Source: Modestobacter muralis (GTDB lineage: Bacteria; Actinomycetota; Actinomycetes; Mycobacteriales; Geodermatophilaceae). Taken from it: 64,000 bases of DNA. Position 1 is the first letter of the stretch. Every line of letters starts with the position of its first letter. A program made the position numbers and the translations under genes. The notes under the pieces are model-generated. The model was not told the DNA's origin. It saw only the letters and a program-made list of their open reading frames with translations, and ran no database searches. The stretch covers positions 1 to 64,000 of the forward strand of contig NZ_JAAGWH010000036.1 of assembly GCF_010682105.1 (NCBI RefSeq), given 5' to 3'. Below, in pieces: positions 1 through 10,923 of this stretch.

Positions 1-37
1 GCTGAGCAAGCTCACCGCGGGGCCCGGAAGGGGGCCG

Positions 38-85
38 AACGCACACCGCCGGTGTCCCCTGGAGGGGACACCGGCGGTGTGCGTT
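38..85. terminator. Perfect inverted repeat, likely terminator of the GH3 gene
   Basis: A 22-bp perfect stem (38-59 with 64-85) around a 4-nt loop (tgga) begins ten bases beyond the stop codon of the leftward GH3 gene. There is no clear T-tract, as is usual for actinobacterial intrinsic terminators. It could also end a gene arriving from the left of the window. Confidence 0.75.
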
Positions 86-94
86 GCGGGGTGA

Positions 95-2476
95 TCAGAG
101 CGCGGTGACCTCGACCGGGGTGGTGAGGACGCGGTCGACGCCGACGACGCGGTCCGGGCCGGTGACCCGGACGGTGGCCTGCAGCGGCAGGTCCGTGCTG
201 GAGGTGCCGACCTGCAGCACCAGGTCACCGGACTCCACGATGCGCGTCAGCTCCCGGCCGGTGAACGACGTCCGGTCGGCGTGCAGCGCGAAGGAGACCC
301 GCGCGCCCGCACCCGCGGCCAGCTCGACCCGGGCGAAGCCGGCGAGCTGGGTGACCGGGCGGACCACGCTGGCGACCGGGTCGTGCAGGTACAGCTGCAC
401 GACCTGGGCGCCGTCCCGCTCACCGGTGTTGCGCACCGTAGCCGAGACCGTGACCGAGCCGTCGGTGGCCAGCTCCTCGGTGACCGCGCCGTCGACGCCG
501 GTGACCTGCAGGTCGATCAGCGCGAAGGTCGTGTACGACAGGCCGTGCCCGAAGGGGAAGGCCGGCGTCGGGTCCGCGGAGCTGATCCCGCTCTGCGCGC
601 CCAGGATCGGGTGCAGGTAGGTGGCCGGCGACCCGCCCGGGGTGGCCGGCACCGAGACCGGCAGGCGCCCGGAGGGGTTGACCCGGCCGCTGAGCACACC
701 GGCCACCGCGCCGGCGCCCTCCTCGCCCGGGAAGAACGCCTGGACGATCGCGGCGGCCCGGTCGACGACCGCGCCCAGGGCGTAGGGCCGGCCGGTGAGC
801 AGCACGACCACGACCGGCTTGCCGGTGTCCAGCAGCCCATCGAGCAGCTCACCCTGCAGGCCCGGCAGGCGCAGGTCGTCGGCGTCGCAGCCCTCACCGG
901 AGGTGCCGCGGCCGAACAGCCCCGCGACGTCACCCAGGACGGCGAGGACGACGTCGGACTCACCGGCGACGCGCACCGCCTCGTCGATGCCGCTGCGGTC
1001 CAGTTCCTGCACCGGCACACCGCGGGCGGTGGTGACCGCGGCGTCGGGGAACTCGGTGCGCACCGCGTCGAGCAGCGTGGGCAGCTCGATGCCCAGCGGC
1101 ATGTCCGGGTGCTGCACGCCGACGTGGTTGGGGAAGGCGTAGCAGCCCATCAGCGACAGCACCTCGTCGGCGGCCGGGCCGACGACGGCGAGCTTCTGCG
1201 GGGCCCGCAGCGGCAGCACCGAGGCGCGGTTGTCCAGCAGGACGACGGAGCGCTCGGCCAGCGTGCGGGCCAGCGCCCGCATGTGCGGCGGGTCGAAGTC
1301 CAGGGTCTCCGCGCCCTCGCGCAGCGCCGCGGGCTCGGGGTCCCAGCCGGCGTCGAGCAGGCCCAGCTCGCCCTTCTGCAGCAGCACCCGCTCCAGGGCC
1401 CGGTCGATGACGTCCATGCCGACCTCGCCGGAGCGGATGCGCTCCAGCAGCGGCTCGCCGTAGCAGCGCACGGTGGGCAGCTCGACGTCGATGCCGGCCC
1501 GCAGCGCCTGCACGGCGGCGTCACCGGGGGAGGAGGCCACGCCCTGGGTGGTCTCGAGCATGGAGACGGCGAAGTAGTCGGCGACCACGACGCCGTCGAA
1601 GCCCAGGGTCTCCCGCAGCAGGCCGGTCATGAGTGCGGGGTCCGCCGCCGGGGGGAGGCCGTCGACGGCGGCGTAGGAGTTCATCACCGAGCGGGCACCG
1701 CCCTCGCGCAGCGCGGTCTCGAACGGCGGCAGCACGATGTCGGCGAAGTCGCGCGGGCCCAGCCGCACCGGGGCGTGGTTGCGGCCCGAGCCCGAGCCGG
1801 AGTAGCCGGCGAAGTGCTTGAGGGTGGCGACGATCCCGGAGCTCTCCAGCCCGCGGGTGTAGGCCGAGCCCAGGACGGCGACCAGGTACGGGTCCTCGCT
1901 GATGGTCTCCTCGGTGCGGCCCCAGCGGTGGTCGAAGCTGACGTCGAGCACCGGGGACAGCCCCTGGTGGACACCGACCGAGCGCATGAGCTCACCGATC
2001 CCGGCGGCCATGGTCTCCACCGAGGCGGTGTCGAAGGAGGCGCCCCAGGCCAGCGGGGTCGGGAAGACGGTGGCCTGCCAGGCGGTGAACCCGGTCAGGC
2101 ACTCCTCGTGCGCCACGGCCGGGATGCCCAGCCGGGAGTTGGCGACCAGGTCGCGCTGGGTCTGGGCGAGCACCCGGGCGCCGGTGAGCGGCTCGACCGG
2201 CCCGGTGCCGAAGACACGGGTCAGCTGGCCCAGGCCGGGCCGGGTCAGCTCCTCCCACGGCGGGAGCGGCTCGGAGAACTCGTGCTGGTTCGGGGCCACC
2301 TCCTCGCCGTCGGAGATCGTCGTCCAGATGCCGTAGAGCTGGGCGACCTTCTCCTCGAGGGTCATCACGTCCATCAGGGCGCGGACGCGCTCGGGCAGCG
2401 GACGCGCGGGGTCGGCCCACACCTCGGCGGCGGGGGCGCCCGGGTCGAGGTCGGACGGGGACGGTGACGAGGTCAC
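95..2476 (-). CDS. Glycoside hydrolase family 3, probable beta-xylosidase
   Basis: A 793-residue GH3 enzyme expected to release xylose from the non-reducing end of xylobiose and xylo-oligosaccharides. It has no signal peptide, so it probably acts in the cytoplasm on imported disaccharide. The (beta/alpha)8 domain covers about residues 30-340, with the KHFAGY motif at 220-225 and the presumed nucleophile Asp300 in VVVADY. The alpha/beta sandwich domain follows, and a fibronectin-III-like domain occupies roughly residues 690-780. The GTG start has GGAG nine bases upstream. It lies 91 bp downstream of the LacI-type gene on the same strand and next to xylA/xylB, which favours xyloside over glucoside substrates. 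GH3 specificity cannot be settled from sequence alone. Confidence 0.88.
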   Translation of the reverse strand: MTSSPSPSDLDPGAPAAEVWADPARPLPERVRALMDVMTLEEKVAQLYGIWTTISDGEEVAPNQHEFSEPLPPWEELTRPGLGQLTRVFGTGPVEPLTGARVLAQTQRDLVANSRLGIPAVAHEECLTGFTAWQATVFPTPLAWGASFDTASVETMAAGIGELMRSVGVHQGLSPVLDVSFDHRWGRTEETISEDPYLVAVLGSAYTRGLESSGIVATLKHFAGYSGSGSGRNHAPVRLGPRDFADIVLPPFETALREGGARSVMNSYAAVDGLPPAADPALMTGLLRETLGFDGVVVADYFAVSMLETTQGVASSPGDAAVQALRAGIDVELPTVRCYGEPLLERIRSGEVGMDVIDRALERVLLQKGELGLLDAGWDPEPAALREGAETLDFDPPHMRALARTLAERSVVLLDNRASVLPLRAPQKLAVVGPAADEVLSLMGCYAFPNHVGVQHPDMPLGIELPTLLDAVRTEFPDAAVTTARGVPVQELDRSGIDEAVRVAGESDVVLAVLGDVAGLFGRGTSGEGCDADDLRLPGLQGELLDGLLDTGKPVVVVLLTGRPYALGAVVDRAAAIVQAFFPGEEGAGAVAGVLSGRVNPSGRLPVSVPATPGGSPATYLHPILGAQSGISSADPTPAFPFGHGLSYTTFALIDLQVTGVDGAVTEELATDGSVTVSATVRNTGERDGAQVVQLYLHDPVASVVRPVTQLAGFARVELAAGAGARVSFALHADRTSFTGRELTRIVESGDLVLQVGTSSTDLPLQATVRVTGPDRVVGVDRVLTTPVEVTAL

Positions 2477-2567
2477 GGGACGGGCTCCTGGAGTCGGTTC
2501 GGGCGCCGGAGGAGGCGCGGGCCGGTCGCCGGTGTCGGCGCCGGAGGGGAGGGGACGAGGACGGTGG

Positions 2568-3566
2568 TCAGCGGCGCGGGGGAGCGGTGGAGGCGCGGGT
2601 GACCAGGTGGGTGGCCAGCTCCATGCGCTGGCTGCCGAGCACCCGGCCGTCGATCAGGTCGTGCAGCATCCGGCCGGCCATCCGCCCCATGTCGGCCAGC
2701 GGCTGGCACACGGTGGTCAGCGGCGGCGAGGACCAGCGGGCCATCGGCAGGTCGTCGAAGCCGACCACACTCAGGTCGTCGGGCACGGAGAGCCCGGCCT
2801 GGCGGGCGGCCTCCATGACGCCGAAGGCCTGCTCGTCGCTGCCGGCGAAGATCGCCGTCGGCGGGTCGGGGAGGGCCAGCAGCGACTGCGCCTGGTCGTA
2901 GCCGCCCTGGTGACGGAAGGTGCCGTGCACCACCAGGGCGGGGTCCACGGCGATGCCGGCCCGCTCCAGCGCCGCGCGGTACCCGTCGATGCGGGCCCGG
3001 CTGCACAGGTAGGCCTGCGGCCCGCCGACCACGGCGATCCGGCGGTGACCCAGCTCGACCAGGTGCTCGGTGGCCGCCAGCCCGCCGGCCCAGTTGGTCG
3101 CCCCGACGCTGGGCACGTCCTGGCCGGGCATGTCGACCGGGTCGATGACCACGACCGGCAGCCGGGACCGGCCCAGCCGGCGCTGGTCGGCCGCGGTGAG
3201 CCGGGAGGTGACGACCAGTGCGCCGCGCCGTCCGCCGGCGACCAGTGCCTGCACCCAGTCGACGTCCGACGTCCGGGACTGGGAGGAGACGACGACCTCC
3301 AGGCCGCTCTCGGTGACCCCGCGCAGGATCTCCACGGCCCAGGGGCTGTCCAGTGCGGTGAAGACGACGTCGACCAGCAGGTCCTCGGCGGGGCGGCGGG
3401 TGACCGGCACGTAGTTGTGCTGGTCCAGCAGCTGCTGCACGTGGGCCCGGGTGGTGGGGGCGACGTCGGCCTTGCCGTTGACGACCTTGGACACGGTGGG
3501 CAGCGAGACCCCGGCAGCTGCGGCGATGGAGGCCAACGTCGGTCGGCCCAGCTGGTGCGGTGGCAC
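2568..3566 (-). CDS. LacI-family repressor of the xyloside/xylose genes
   Basis: A 332-residue LacI/GalR regulator. The N-terminal helix-turn-helix is plain at residues 9-28 (TLASIAAAAGVSLPTVSKVV), followed by the hinge helix and a periplasmic-binding-protein-like sensor domain (about 62-325). It starts with GTG. It is transcribed away from the ABC transporter operon and sits upstream of the GH3 gene. Two identical CGAAACTTTCG palindromes in the 308-bp divergent region are the obvious operators. From the family and context it should repress until a xyloside or xylose ligand binds, like BxlR-type regulators of streptomycetes; the ligand is inferred. Confidence 0.87.
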   Translation of the reverse strand: MPPHQLGRPTLASIAAAAGVSLPTVSKVVNGKADVAPTTRAHVQQLLDQHNYVPVTRRPAEDLLVDVVFTALDSPWAVEILRGVTESGLEVVVSSQSRTSDVDWVQALVAGGRRGALVVTSRLTAADQRRLGRSRLPVVVIDPVDMPGQDVPSVGATNWAGGLAATEHLVELGHRRIAVVGGPQAYLCSRARIDGYRAALERAGIAVDPALVVHGTFRHQGGYDQAQSLLALPDPPTAIFAGSDEQAFGVMEAARQAGLSVPDDLSVVGFDDLPMARWSSPPLTTVCQPLADMGRMAGRMLHDLIDGRVLGSQRMELATHLVTRASTAPPRR

Positions 3567-3673
3567 TGGACGGCCTCCCGGTCCGTTTGCGGTGGCGGCT
3601 GGCGCACGAGCCTGCCCCCGGCAGGACCGGTGCGGTCAGGCCGGCGTCGCTGTCGGCGTGACGCGGACGTTAT

Positions 3674-3684
3674 CGAAACTTTCG
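3674..3684. promoter_or_regulatory. LacI-type operator, copy 1
   Basis: CGAAACTTTCG is an 11-bp palindrome about a central C. An identical copy lies at 3830-3840. It is 108 bp upstream of the repressor start, so it could mediate autoregulation or DNA looping with the second copy. Confidence 0.7.
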
Positions 3685-3787
3685 GTACTTGGATAGTCTC
3701 CACACCCGGAAAGCGGCTGATCCGCGGGCTGATGCGGTGGCCGGGAGGTCACGGTTCGGACACGTCAACTCAAGCCTGGCGCCGCCG

Positions 3788-3816
3788 TTGACAGGGGCCG
3801 GTGACGTGGCTTACGT
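3788..3816 (+). promoter_or_regulatory. Sigma-70-like promoter of the sugar ABC operon
   Basis: A consensus -35 hexamer TTGACA (3788-3793) is followed after exactly 17 bp by TTACGT (3811-3816). Transcription would start near 3823, so the operator at 3830-3840 falls just inside the transcript, a position suited to roadblock repression. Confidence 0.6.
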
Positions 3817-3829
3817 TCTCGCAACTGCT

Positions 3830-3840
3830 CGAAACTTTCG
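3830..3840. promoter_or_regulatory. LacI-type operator, copy 2
   Basis: Second exact copy of CGAAACTTTCG, just downstream of the predicted start of transcription and 34 bp before the binding-protein start codon. Confidence 0.75.
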
Positions 3841-3874
3841 GTTTTCAACGACGAAACAGGAAGGTGGCGGTGGG

Positions 3875-5200
3875 ATGTCCCCCCGGCGTCTGACCAAGGT
3901 GGCCGTGTCGGCCACCACCCTTGCTCTGCTCGGCTCGATGGCAGCCTGTGGCTCCGACAACACCGCCGGTGGTTCCGGTGGCGGTGAAGGCGGCGGCACG
4001 GCTGACGTGTGGGCCCTGCAGGACACGTCCCTCAACCCGATCGAGGAAGCCTCGATCCAGCGCTACAACGACGGCGAGGGTCCGGGCTCTGTGAAGCTCT
4101 CGACCTTCGGCAACGACCCGTACAAGCAGCGGCTCCGCACGGCGATCAACTCGCCCCAGGCGCCCGACGTCTTCTTCAACTGGGGCGGTGGCTCCCTCAA
4201 GGAGTACGTCGACGCCGGCAAGATCGAGGACCTCACCCCGATGCTGGACGAGAACCCCGAGCTGAAGGAGGCCTTCCTCCCCAGCGTGCTCGCCGGTGCC
4301 GAGATCGACGGCAAGCAGTACGGCCTGCCGATGCGCGGTGTCCAGCCCGTCCTCATGTTCGGCAACCTCGAGGTCCTCAAGGCCAACGGCATCAACGAGA
4401 TGCCCGCGACCTGGGAGGACCTGCTCGCCGACGTCGCGACCCTGAAGGGCGCCGGCCTCAAGACGCCGATCGCGCTGGCCGGTTCGCAGCCGTGGACCGA
4501 GCTCATGTGGGCGGAGTACCTCCTCGACCGCGTCGCCGGCCCGGAGGTCTTCCAGGCCATCCGTGACGGTGAGGGTCAGGGCTGGAACGACCCCAAGGTC
4601 CTCGAGGCCATGACCATGCTCAAGCAGCTCATCGACGCCGGTGCCTTCGGTGCGGCCGAGGACTTCTCCTCGACCGGCTACGACGCCGGTGGCACCACGC
4701 AGCTGCTGGCCAACGGCGACGCGGGCTTCCACCTCATGGGCTCGTGGGAGTTCACCAACCAGCTGGGCACCAACCCCGACTTCGTCGAGGCGGGGAACCT
4801 GGGCTACGCGCCCTTCCCGTCGGTGCAGGGTGGCGCGGGTGACCCGTCGAACCTGGTCGGCAACGTGTCGAACTTCTACTCGGTGACCAGCGCGTCCCCG
4901 AACAAGGAGGCGGCCCTGGAGTACGTCAAGACGGCGCTGACCGACGAGACGTACGTGTCGGACCTGATCAAGGCCGGTGACGTCATGCCGATCGCCGGTG
5001 CCCGCGAGCAGCTCGCGGCCGCCGACAACGGTGAGTACCTCACCGAGATCTACGACCTCACCAGCGACGCGAAGAACTTCCAGCTCTCCTGGGACCAGGA
5101 CCTGGCCGCCGACGAGGCGTCGAAGATGCTGACCGAGCTCAGCAACCTCTTCCTGGGTCAGCAGACCCCGGAGGGCTTCGTCGCCGCCATGGCTGGCTGA
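3875..5200 (+). CDS. ABC transporter sugar-binding lipoprotein (xyloside uptake)
   Basis: A 441-residue family-1 extracellular solute-binding protein. The true start is the ATG at 3875, preceded by AGGAAGG ten bases upstream; an upstream in-frame start would run through the operator. Residues 1-24 form a lipoprotein signal peptide ending in a lipobox with Cys25 (SMAAC), followed by a flexible Gly/Ser linker and the two-lobed binding fold. It is the first gene of the operon and should capture xylobiose, xylose or related sugars outside the membrane and deliver them to the two permeases downstream. The exact ligand is inferred from xylA, xylB and the GH3 gene. Confidence 0.87.
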   Translation: MSPRRLTKVAVSATTLALLGSMAACGSDNTAGGSGGGEGGGTADVWALQDTSLNPIEEASIQRYNDGEGPGSVKLSTFGNDPYKQRLRTAINSPQAPDVFFNWGGGSLKEYVDAGKIEDLTPMLDENPELKEAFLPSVLAGAEIDGKQYGLPMRGVQPVLMFGNLEVLKANGINEMPATWEDLLADVATLKGAGLKTPIALAGSQPWTELMWAEYLLDRVAGPEVFQAIRDGEGQGWNDPKVLEAMTMLKQLIDAGAFGAAEDFSSTGYDAGGTTQLLANGDAGFHLMGSWEFTNQLGTNPDFVEAGNLGYAPFPSVQGGAGDPSNLVGNVSNFYSVTSASPNKEAALEYVKTALTDETYVSDLIKAGDVMPIAGAREQLAAADNGEYLTEIYDLTSDAKNFQLSWDQDLAADEASKMLTELSNLFLGQQTPEGFVAAMAG

Positions 5201-5242
5201 TCCACCGTCCCATCCGCACGCTGACTACACAGAGGACCTGAC

Positions 5243-6121
5243 GTGGCTGCCAAGGGACGAGAGCGTCCTTCCGGCTGGTACATGGTGCCGGTGATGACCT
5301 TCTTCGGGGTCTTCGCCATCCTGCCCATGGTGCTGGTCGTCTACCTGAGCTTCACCGACTGGGACGGCTTCGGTTTCCCCTCGCTCTCCGGAGGGGGCAA
5401 CTGGTCCCGGATCCTCGAGGACCGTGAGGTCCGGAGCTCGCTGGTCTTGACGCTGGTGTTCATGGTCCTCGGCTGGGTCGTCCAGACCCCGATCGCGATG
5501 ATGATCGGGGTCTGGGCGGCCGGGCGGCAGCGCAACCGCGCCGTCCTCAGCTCGATCTTCTTCCTGCCGGTGCTGCTGTCCACCGCGGCCATCGCGCTGC
5601 TGTGGAACTCGGTGCTGGACCCCAACTTCGGTCTCACCCAGCGACTGCCCTTCCTGGACCAGTTCAGCTTCCTGGGTGACCGCACGCTGGTCATCTTCAC
5701 CGTGGCCTGGGTGCTGACCTGGCAGTACGTCCCGTTCCACACGCTGCTGTACCAGAGCGCGGCGCGAGGGATCCCGGTCTCGATCTACGAGGCCGCGACC
5801 ATCGACGGCGCCGGGCGCTACAAGCAGTTCTTCAGCATCACGCTGCCGCTGCTGCGCTACACGCTGATCACCTCGACGGTGCTGATGCTGGTCGGGTCGG
5901 TGACGACCTTCGACACCATCCTGCTGCTCACCGGTGGTGGTCCCGGCACGGCGACCCGCATCGCGCCGCTGTACATGTACATCACCGGCTTCACCGGCTT
6001 CGAGTTCGGTTACGCCAGTGCCATCGCCGTGGTCCTGCTGGTCTTCGGCGCCGGCCTGTCCCTGGCGGTCACCCAGCTCACCGGGTTCCGCAAGATGTCC
6101 AGCCAGCAGGAGGGCTCGTGA
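5243..6121 (+). CDS. Sugar ABC transporter permease 1 (MalF type)
   Basis: A 292-residue inner-membrane permease with about six transmembrane segments. The EAA loop that docks on the ATPase reads EAATIDGAG near residues 178-186. GTG start with AGAGGA upstream. The stop overlaps the next gene by 4 nt, indicating translational coupling with the second permease. It pairs with that protein to form the channel of a carbohydrate-uptake (CUT1) importer. Confidence 0.9.
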   Translation: MAAKGRERPSGWYMVPVMTFFGVFAILPMVLVVYLSFTDWDGFGFPSLSGGGNWSRILEDREVRSSLVLTLVFMVLGWVVQTPIAMMIGVWAAGRQRNRAVLSSIFFLPVLLSTAAIALLWNSVLDPNFGLTQRLPFLDQFSFLGDRTLVIFTVAWVLTWQYVPFHTLLYQSAARGIPVSIYEAATIDGAGRYKQFFSITLPLLRYTLITSTVLMLVGSVTTFDTILLLTGGGPGTATRIAPLYMYITGFTGFEFGYASAIAVVLLVFGAGLSLAVTQLTGFRKMSSQQEGS

Positions 6122-7029
6122 GCATCACCCAGTCCGGCACCCCGATGGCCACGCCGCCGGCCTCTGCCGGCCCGGCGGCGTCCGTCATCGGCCCGAAGCG
6201 CCGCAAGGTCGGCCGGGAGAAGCCCAACTACCTCGCCGGCGTGCTGTCGGTGATCTGGCTCGTCCTGGTGCTCGTACCGCTGTACTTCATGGTCAGCGGC
6301 AGCTTCCGCACCCGGCAGGAGTACCTGCGCGACAACCCGCTGAAGCTGCCCAGCGCCCCGACGCTGGAGAACTACGAGTCGGTCTTCACCGGTGGGTTCG
6401 GCCGGTACTTCCTCAACAACATCATCGTCACGGTGGGCACGGTCGCCATCGTGGTCGCGCTGGTGGTCCCGGCGGCCTACGCGGTCGCCCGGAACGCCTC
6501 GCCGATGGTCCAGCGCGGGTTCTCGCTCATGCTGATCGGGCTGGCCGTGCCCGCGCAGGCGGTCATCATCCCGGTGTACCTGCTGATCAACCAGCTCCAG
6601 CTCTACGACACCCTGCTGGCGATCATCCTGCCGACGGCGGCCTTCGCGCTGCCGGTGGCGATGCTGGTGATGACCAACAGCCTGCGGGACATCCCCGCCG
6701 AGCTCTACGAGGCGCAGACCCTCGACGGGGCCGGTCCGCTGCAGACGCTGCGCAACCTGGTGCTCCCGCTGGCCAAGCCGGCGATCACCACGGTGTCGGT
6801 CTTCACCGCGATGGGTGCCTGGAACGGCTTCCTGTTCCCCCTGGTGCTGACCCAGTCCCGCGAGCAGCGCACGCTCACCTTGGGGCTGCAGACGTTCTCC
6901 AGCCAGTTCGGCACCAACGTGCCGGGACTGCTCGCAGCCATCACGCTGTCCCTGCTGCCCATCTTCTTCGTCTACCTCTTCGGACGGCGATACCTGCTGG
7001 GCGGCCTGACGGCCGGCTTCGGCAAGTGA
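6118..7029 (+). CDS. Sugar ABC transporter permease 2 (MalG type)
   Basis: A 303-residue permease with six predicted membrane segments. The EAA motif EAQTLDGAG lies near residue 200 and the N-terminal tail is cytosolic and proline-rich. The GTG start overlaps the preceding stop codon (GTGA). Together with the first permease it forms the membrane part of the importer; the ATPase is encoded further downstream at 9850-10923. Confidence 0.9.
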   Translation: MSITQSGTPMATPPASAGPAASVIGPKRRKVGREKPNYLAGVLSVIWLVLVLVPLYFMVSGSFRTRQEYLRDNPLKLPSAPTLENYESVFTGGFGRYFLNNIIVTVGTVAIVVALVVPAAYAVARNASPMVQRGFSLMLIGLAVPAQAVIIPVYLLINQLQLYDTLLAIILPTAAFALPVAMLVMTNSLRDIPAELYEAQTLDGAGPLQTLRNLVLPLAKPAITTVSVFTAMGAWNGFLFPLVLTQSREQRTLTLGLQTFSSQFGTNVPGLLAAITLSLLPIFFVYLFGRRYLLGGLTAGFGK

Positions 7030-7087
7030 CCCTCGTCCGACCCTGATCGAGCTCCCGAACCACACGCGACGTGAGAGGAACCACCTG

Positions 7088-8275
7088 ATGACGACCCCCA
7101 AGGCCACCCCCGAGGACAAGTTCACCTTCGGCCTCTGGACGATCGGCTGGACGGCCCGCGACCCCTTCGGTGACGCCACCCGCGACGCCGTCGACGTGGT
7201 CGAGTCGGTGCACAAGCTCGCCGAGATGGGTGCCTACGGCGTCACCTTCCACGACGACGACGTCATCCCCTTCGGCAGCGAGGCCGCGGCCCGTGACGCG
7301 GTCATCGCGCGCTTCAAGGGCGCCCTGGAGGAGACCGGCCTCAAGGTCCCCATGGTGACCACCAACCTGTTCACCCACCCGGTGTTCAAGGAGGGCGGGC
7401 TCACCGCCAACGACCGCGAGGTCCGCCGCTACGCGATGCGCAAGGTCATGCGCAACATGGACCTCGCCGCCGAGATGGGTGCCGAGACCTACGTCCTGTG
7501 GGGTGGCCGCGAGGGCGCCGAGGTCGACATGGCCAAGGACCTGCAGGCTGCGCTCGACCGCTACGCGGAGTCCATCGACACCCTGGCCCAGTACTCCGAG
7601 GACAAGGGCTACGGCCTGAAGTTCGCCCTGGAGCCCAAGCCGAACGAGCCCCGCGGCGACATCTTCCTGCCCACCATCGGGCACGCGATCGCCTTCATCT
7701 CCAAGCTGGAGCACGCGCACCTGGTCGGGATCAACCCCGAGACCGGCCACGAGCAGATGGCGAACCTGAACTTCACCCACGGTATCGCCGAGGCGATCTG
7801 GCTGGGCAAGCTCTTCCACATCGACCTCAACGGCCAGCACGGTCCCAAGTTCGACCAGGACCTGGTCTTCGGCCACGGCGACCTGCTGCAGGCCTTCAGC
7901 ACCGTCGACCTGCTGGAGAACGGCGGCCTGAACGGCGGCCCGTCCTACACCGGCCCCCGTCACTTCGACTACAAGCCGCTGCGCACCGAGGACATGGACG
8001 GCGTGTGGCGTTCGGCCCAGGCCAACATCACCACCTACCTCCTGCTCAAGGAGCGGGCCGCCGCGTTCCGCGCCGACCCGGAGGTCCAGGAGGCCATGGC
8101 CGCCGCCCGCGTCGCCGAGCTGGGCACGCCGACCCTCGGTGAGGGTGGCTACCAGGAGCTGCTCGACGACCGCTCGGCGTTCGAGGACTTCGACGCCGAC
8201 GCCGTCGCCAAGCGCGGCGCCGGTGTGGTCCGCCTCGACCAGCTGATGATCGAGCACCTGCTCGGCGCTCGCTGA
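7088..8275 (+). CDS. xylA: Xylose isomerase
   Basis: Converts D-xylose to D-xylulose in the cytoplasm using two divalent metals. The 395-residue length is that of the short, actinomycete class I enzymes. Visible hallmarks are the WTIGW segment near residue 17, VTFHDDD with the catalytic-base His55, ALEPKPNEP carrying a metal-binding glutamate, and FHIDLNGQ with further metal ligands. ATG start with GAGAGGA upstream. It lies between the transporter permeases and the xylulokinase gene, so uptake and catabolism are co-transcribed. Confidence 0.96.
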   Translation: MTTPKATPEDKFTFGLWTIGWTARDPFGDATRDAVDVVESVHKLAEMGAYGVTFHDDDVIPFGSEAAARDAVIARFKGALEETGLKVPMVTTNLFTHPVFKEGGLTANDREVRRYAMRKVMRNMDLAAEMGAETYVLWGGREGAEVDMAKDLQAALDRYAESIDTLAQYSEDKGYGLKFALEPKPNEPRGDIFLPTIGHAIAFISKLEHAHLVGINPETGHEQMANLNFTHGIAEAIWLGKLFHIDLNGQHGPKFDQDLVFGHGDLLQAFSTVDLLENGGLNGGPSYTGPRHFDYKPLRTEDMDGVWRSAQANITTYLLLKERAAAFRADPEVQEAMAAARVAELGTPTLGEGGYQELLDDRSAFEDFDADAVAKRGAGVVRLDQLMIEHLLGAR

Positions 8276-8312
8276 TCAGGTCGGGTCGGGCTCGGGCGAG
8301 GAGAGGTCTGTC

Positions 8313-9743
8313 GTGACGCTGGTGGCCGGGGTCGACTCGTCGACCCAGTCGTGCAAGGTCGTGATCCGCGACGCCGAGACCGGCGCCCTGGTCCGGGAGG
8401 GCCGGGCGTCGCACCCCGACGGCACGGAGGTCGACCCGGCCGCCTGGTCGGCTGCGCTGGAGACGGCGATCGACGCGGCGGGCGGCCTGTCCGACGTCGC
8501 CGCGGTCGCCGTCGGCGGCCAGCAGCACGGCATGGTGTGCCTGGACGCCGAGGGCGAGGTGGTCCGTCCTGCACTGCTGTGGAACGACACCCGCTCGGCC
8601 CAGGCGGCCACCGACCTCATCGCCGAGCTCGGCCCGGGGGAGACCGGTCGCCGTGCGTGGGCCGACGCGGTCGGCCTCGTGCCGGTCGCGTCGTTCACGG
8701 TGACCAAGCTGCGCTGGCTGGCCGAGCACGAGCCGGCCAACGCCGAGCGCACCGCGGCGGTGTGCCTGCCGCACGACTGGCTCACCTGGAAGCTGGCCGG
8801 GGCGTCGGGTCTCGATGCCCTGGTCACCGACCGCGGTGACGCCAGCGGCACCGGCTACTGGTCCACCCACACGAACGAGTACCGCCCCGACCTGCTCGAG
8901 CGCGCGTTCGGCCGCACCCCGGTGCTGCCGCGGGTGCTCGGGCCGGCCGAGCAGGCCGGCACGGTCGCCGGCGGCGCCCTCGGCGCCGCCGGTGGCGCGC
9001 TGCTGGGCCCGGGCACCGGCGACAACGCCGCGGCCGCGCTGGGCATCAACGCCGAGCCCGGTGACGTGGTGCTGTCCATCGGCACCTCCGGTGTGGTCTC
9101 CACGGTGTCGAGCACGCCCAGCGCGGACCCCTCCGGCACCGTCGCCGGCTTCGCCGACGCCACCGGCAACTACCTGCCGCTGGTGGTGACGCTCAACGCC
9201 GCCCGGGTGCTCGACGCCACCGCGCGGCTGCTCGGGGTCGACCACGAGGAGCTGTCCCGGTTGGCGCTCACCGCGCCGGCCGGTTCCGGCGGCCTCGTCG
9301 TCGTGCCCTACCTCGAGGGTGAGCGCACCCCGGACCGCCCGCGGTCCACCGGCGCGCTGCACGGGCTCACGTTGGCCACCTCCGACCCGGCGCACCTCGC
9401 GCGCGCTGCGGTCGAGGGGCTGCTGTGCGGCCTGGCCGACGGGCTGGAGGCCATCGCGGCGCTGGGCAACCCGGTCCGCCGGGTGTTCCTCGTCGGTGGC
9501 GGCGCGCGCTCAGAGGCGGTGCGCCGGCTGGCGCCGGCCGTCCTCGGCGTGCCGGTGCTCGTCCCGCCGCCGGGGGAGTACGTCGCCGACGGTGCCGCCC
9601 GCCAGGCGGCCTGGGTCCTGGCCGGGGGCAGCACGCCGCCGGTCTGGCCGGCCACCAGCATCGAGGTGTTCGAGGCCGACCCGGTCCCGTTCGTCCGGGA
9701 GCGCTACGCCGAGGTCCGCGACATGACCGCCGACCGGGTGTGA
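8313..9743 (+). CDS. xylB: Xylulokinase
   Basis: A 476-residue FGGY-family carbohydrate kinase that phosphorylates D-xylulose at the expense of ATP, feeding the pentose phosphate pathway. The N-terminal phosphate-binding strand is AGVDSSTQS. The catalytic region contains LLWNDTRSA, and the C-terminal ATPase half carries LSIGTSG and the adenosine motif [11 protein letters not shown] start with GAGGAGAGG 6 bases upstream. It follows xylA by 37 bp. Confidence 0.95.
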   Translation: MTLVAGVDSSTQSCKVVIRDAETGALVREGRASHPDGTEVDPAAWSAALETAIDAAGGLSDVAAVAVGGQQHGMVCLDAEGEVVRPALLWNDTRSAQAATDLIAELGPGETGRRAWADAVGLVPVASFTVTKLRWLAEHEPANAERTAAVCLPHDWLTWKLAGASGLDALVTDRGDASGTGYWSTHTNEYRPDLLERAFGRTPVLPRVLGPAEQAGTVAGGALGAAGGALLGPGTGDNAAAALGINAEPGDVVLSIGTSGVVSTVSSTPSADPSGTVAGFADATGNYLPLVVTLNAARVLDATARLLGVDHEELSRLALTAPAGSGGLVVVPYLEGERTPDRPRSTGALHGLTLATSDPAHLARAAVEGLLCGLADGLEAIAALGNPVRRVFLVGGGARSEAVRRLAPAVLGVPVLVPPPGEYVADGAARQAAWVLAGGSTPPVWPATSIEVFEADPVPFVRERYAEVRDMTADRV

Positions 9744-9758
9744 CCTGCACTACCTCAG

Positions 9759-9772
9759 ACGCTCGCGAGCGT
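9759..9772. promoter_or_regulatory. 14-bp perfect palindrome upstream of the ATPase gene
   Basis: ACGCTCGCGAGCGT is perfectly palindromic with no loop. It lies 15 bp after the xylB stop and 77 bp before the ATPase start. It is a candidate operator unlike the CGAAACTTTCG sites; function is unknown and a weak processing or pausing hairpin is also possible. Confidence 0.35.
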
Positions 9773-9849
9773 GCATGATCAGCACCGCACCACCCCGTCC
9801 CACCCACTCGGATCGTCCGGCACGTTCCTGCCGGTAGGAGGACTTCACA

Positions 9850-10919
<1,070 letters not shown>

Positions 10920-10923
<4 letters not shown>

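Noticed and set aside
281-2467. A 728-codon open frame opposite the GH3 gene
   Set aside because: It is a shadow of the GH3 gene's codon bias: composition is Arg/Gly/Gln/His-rich with no domain, while the minus-strand frame is a clear GH3 enzyme.
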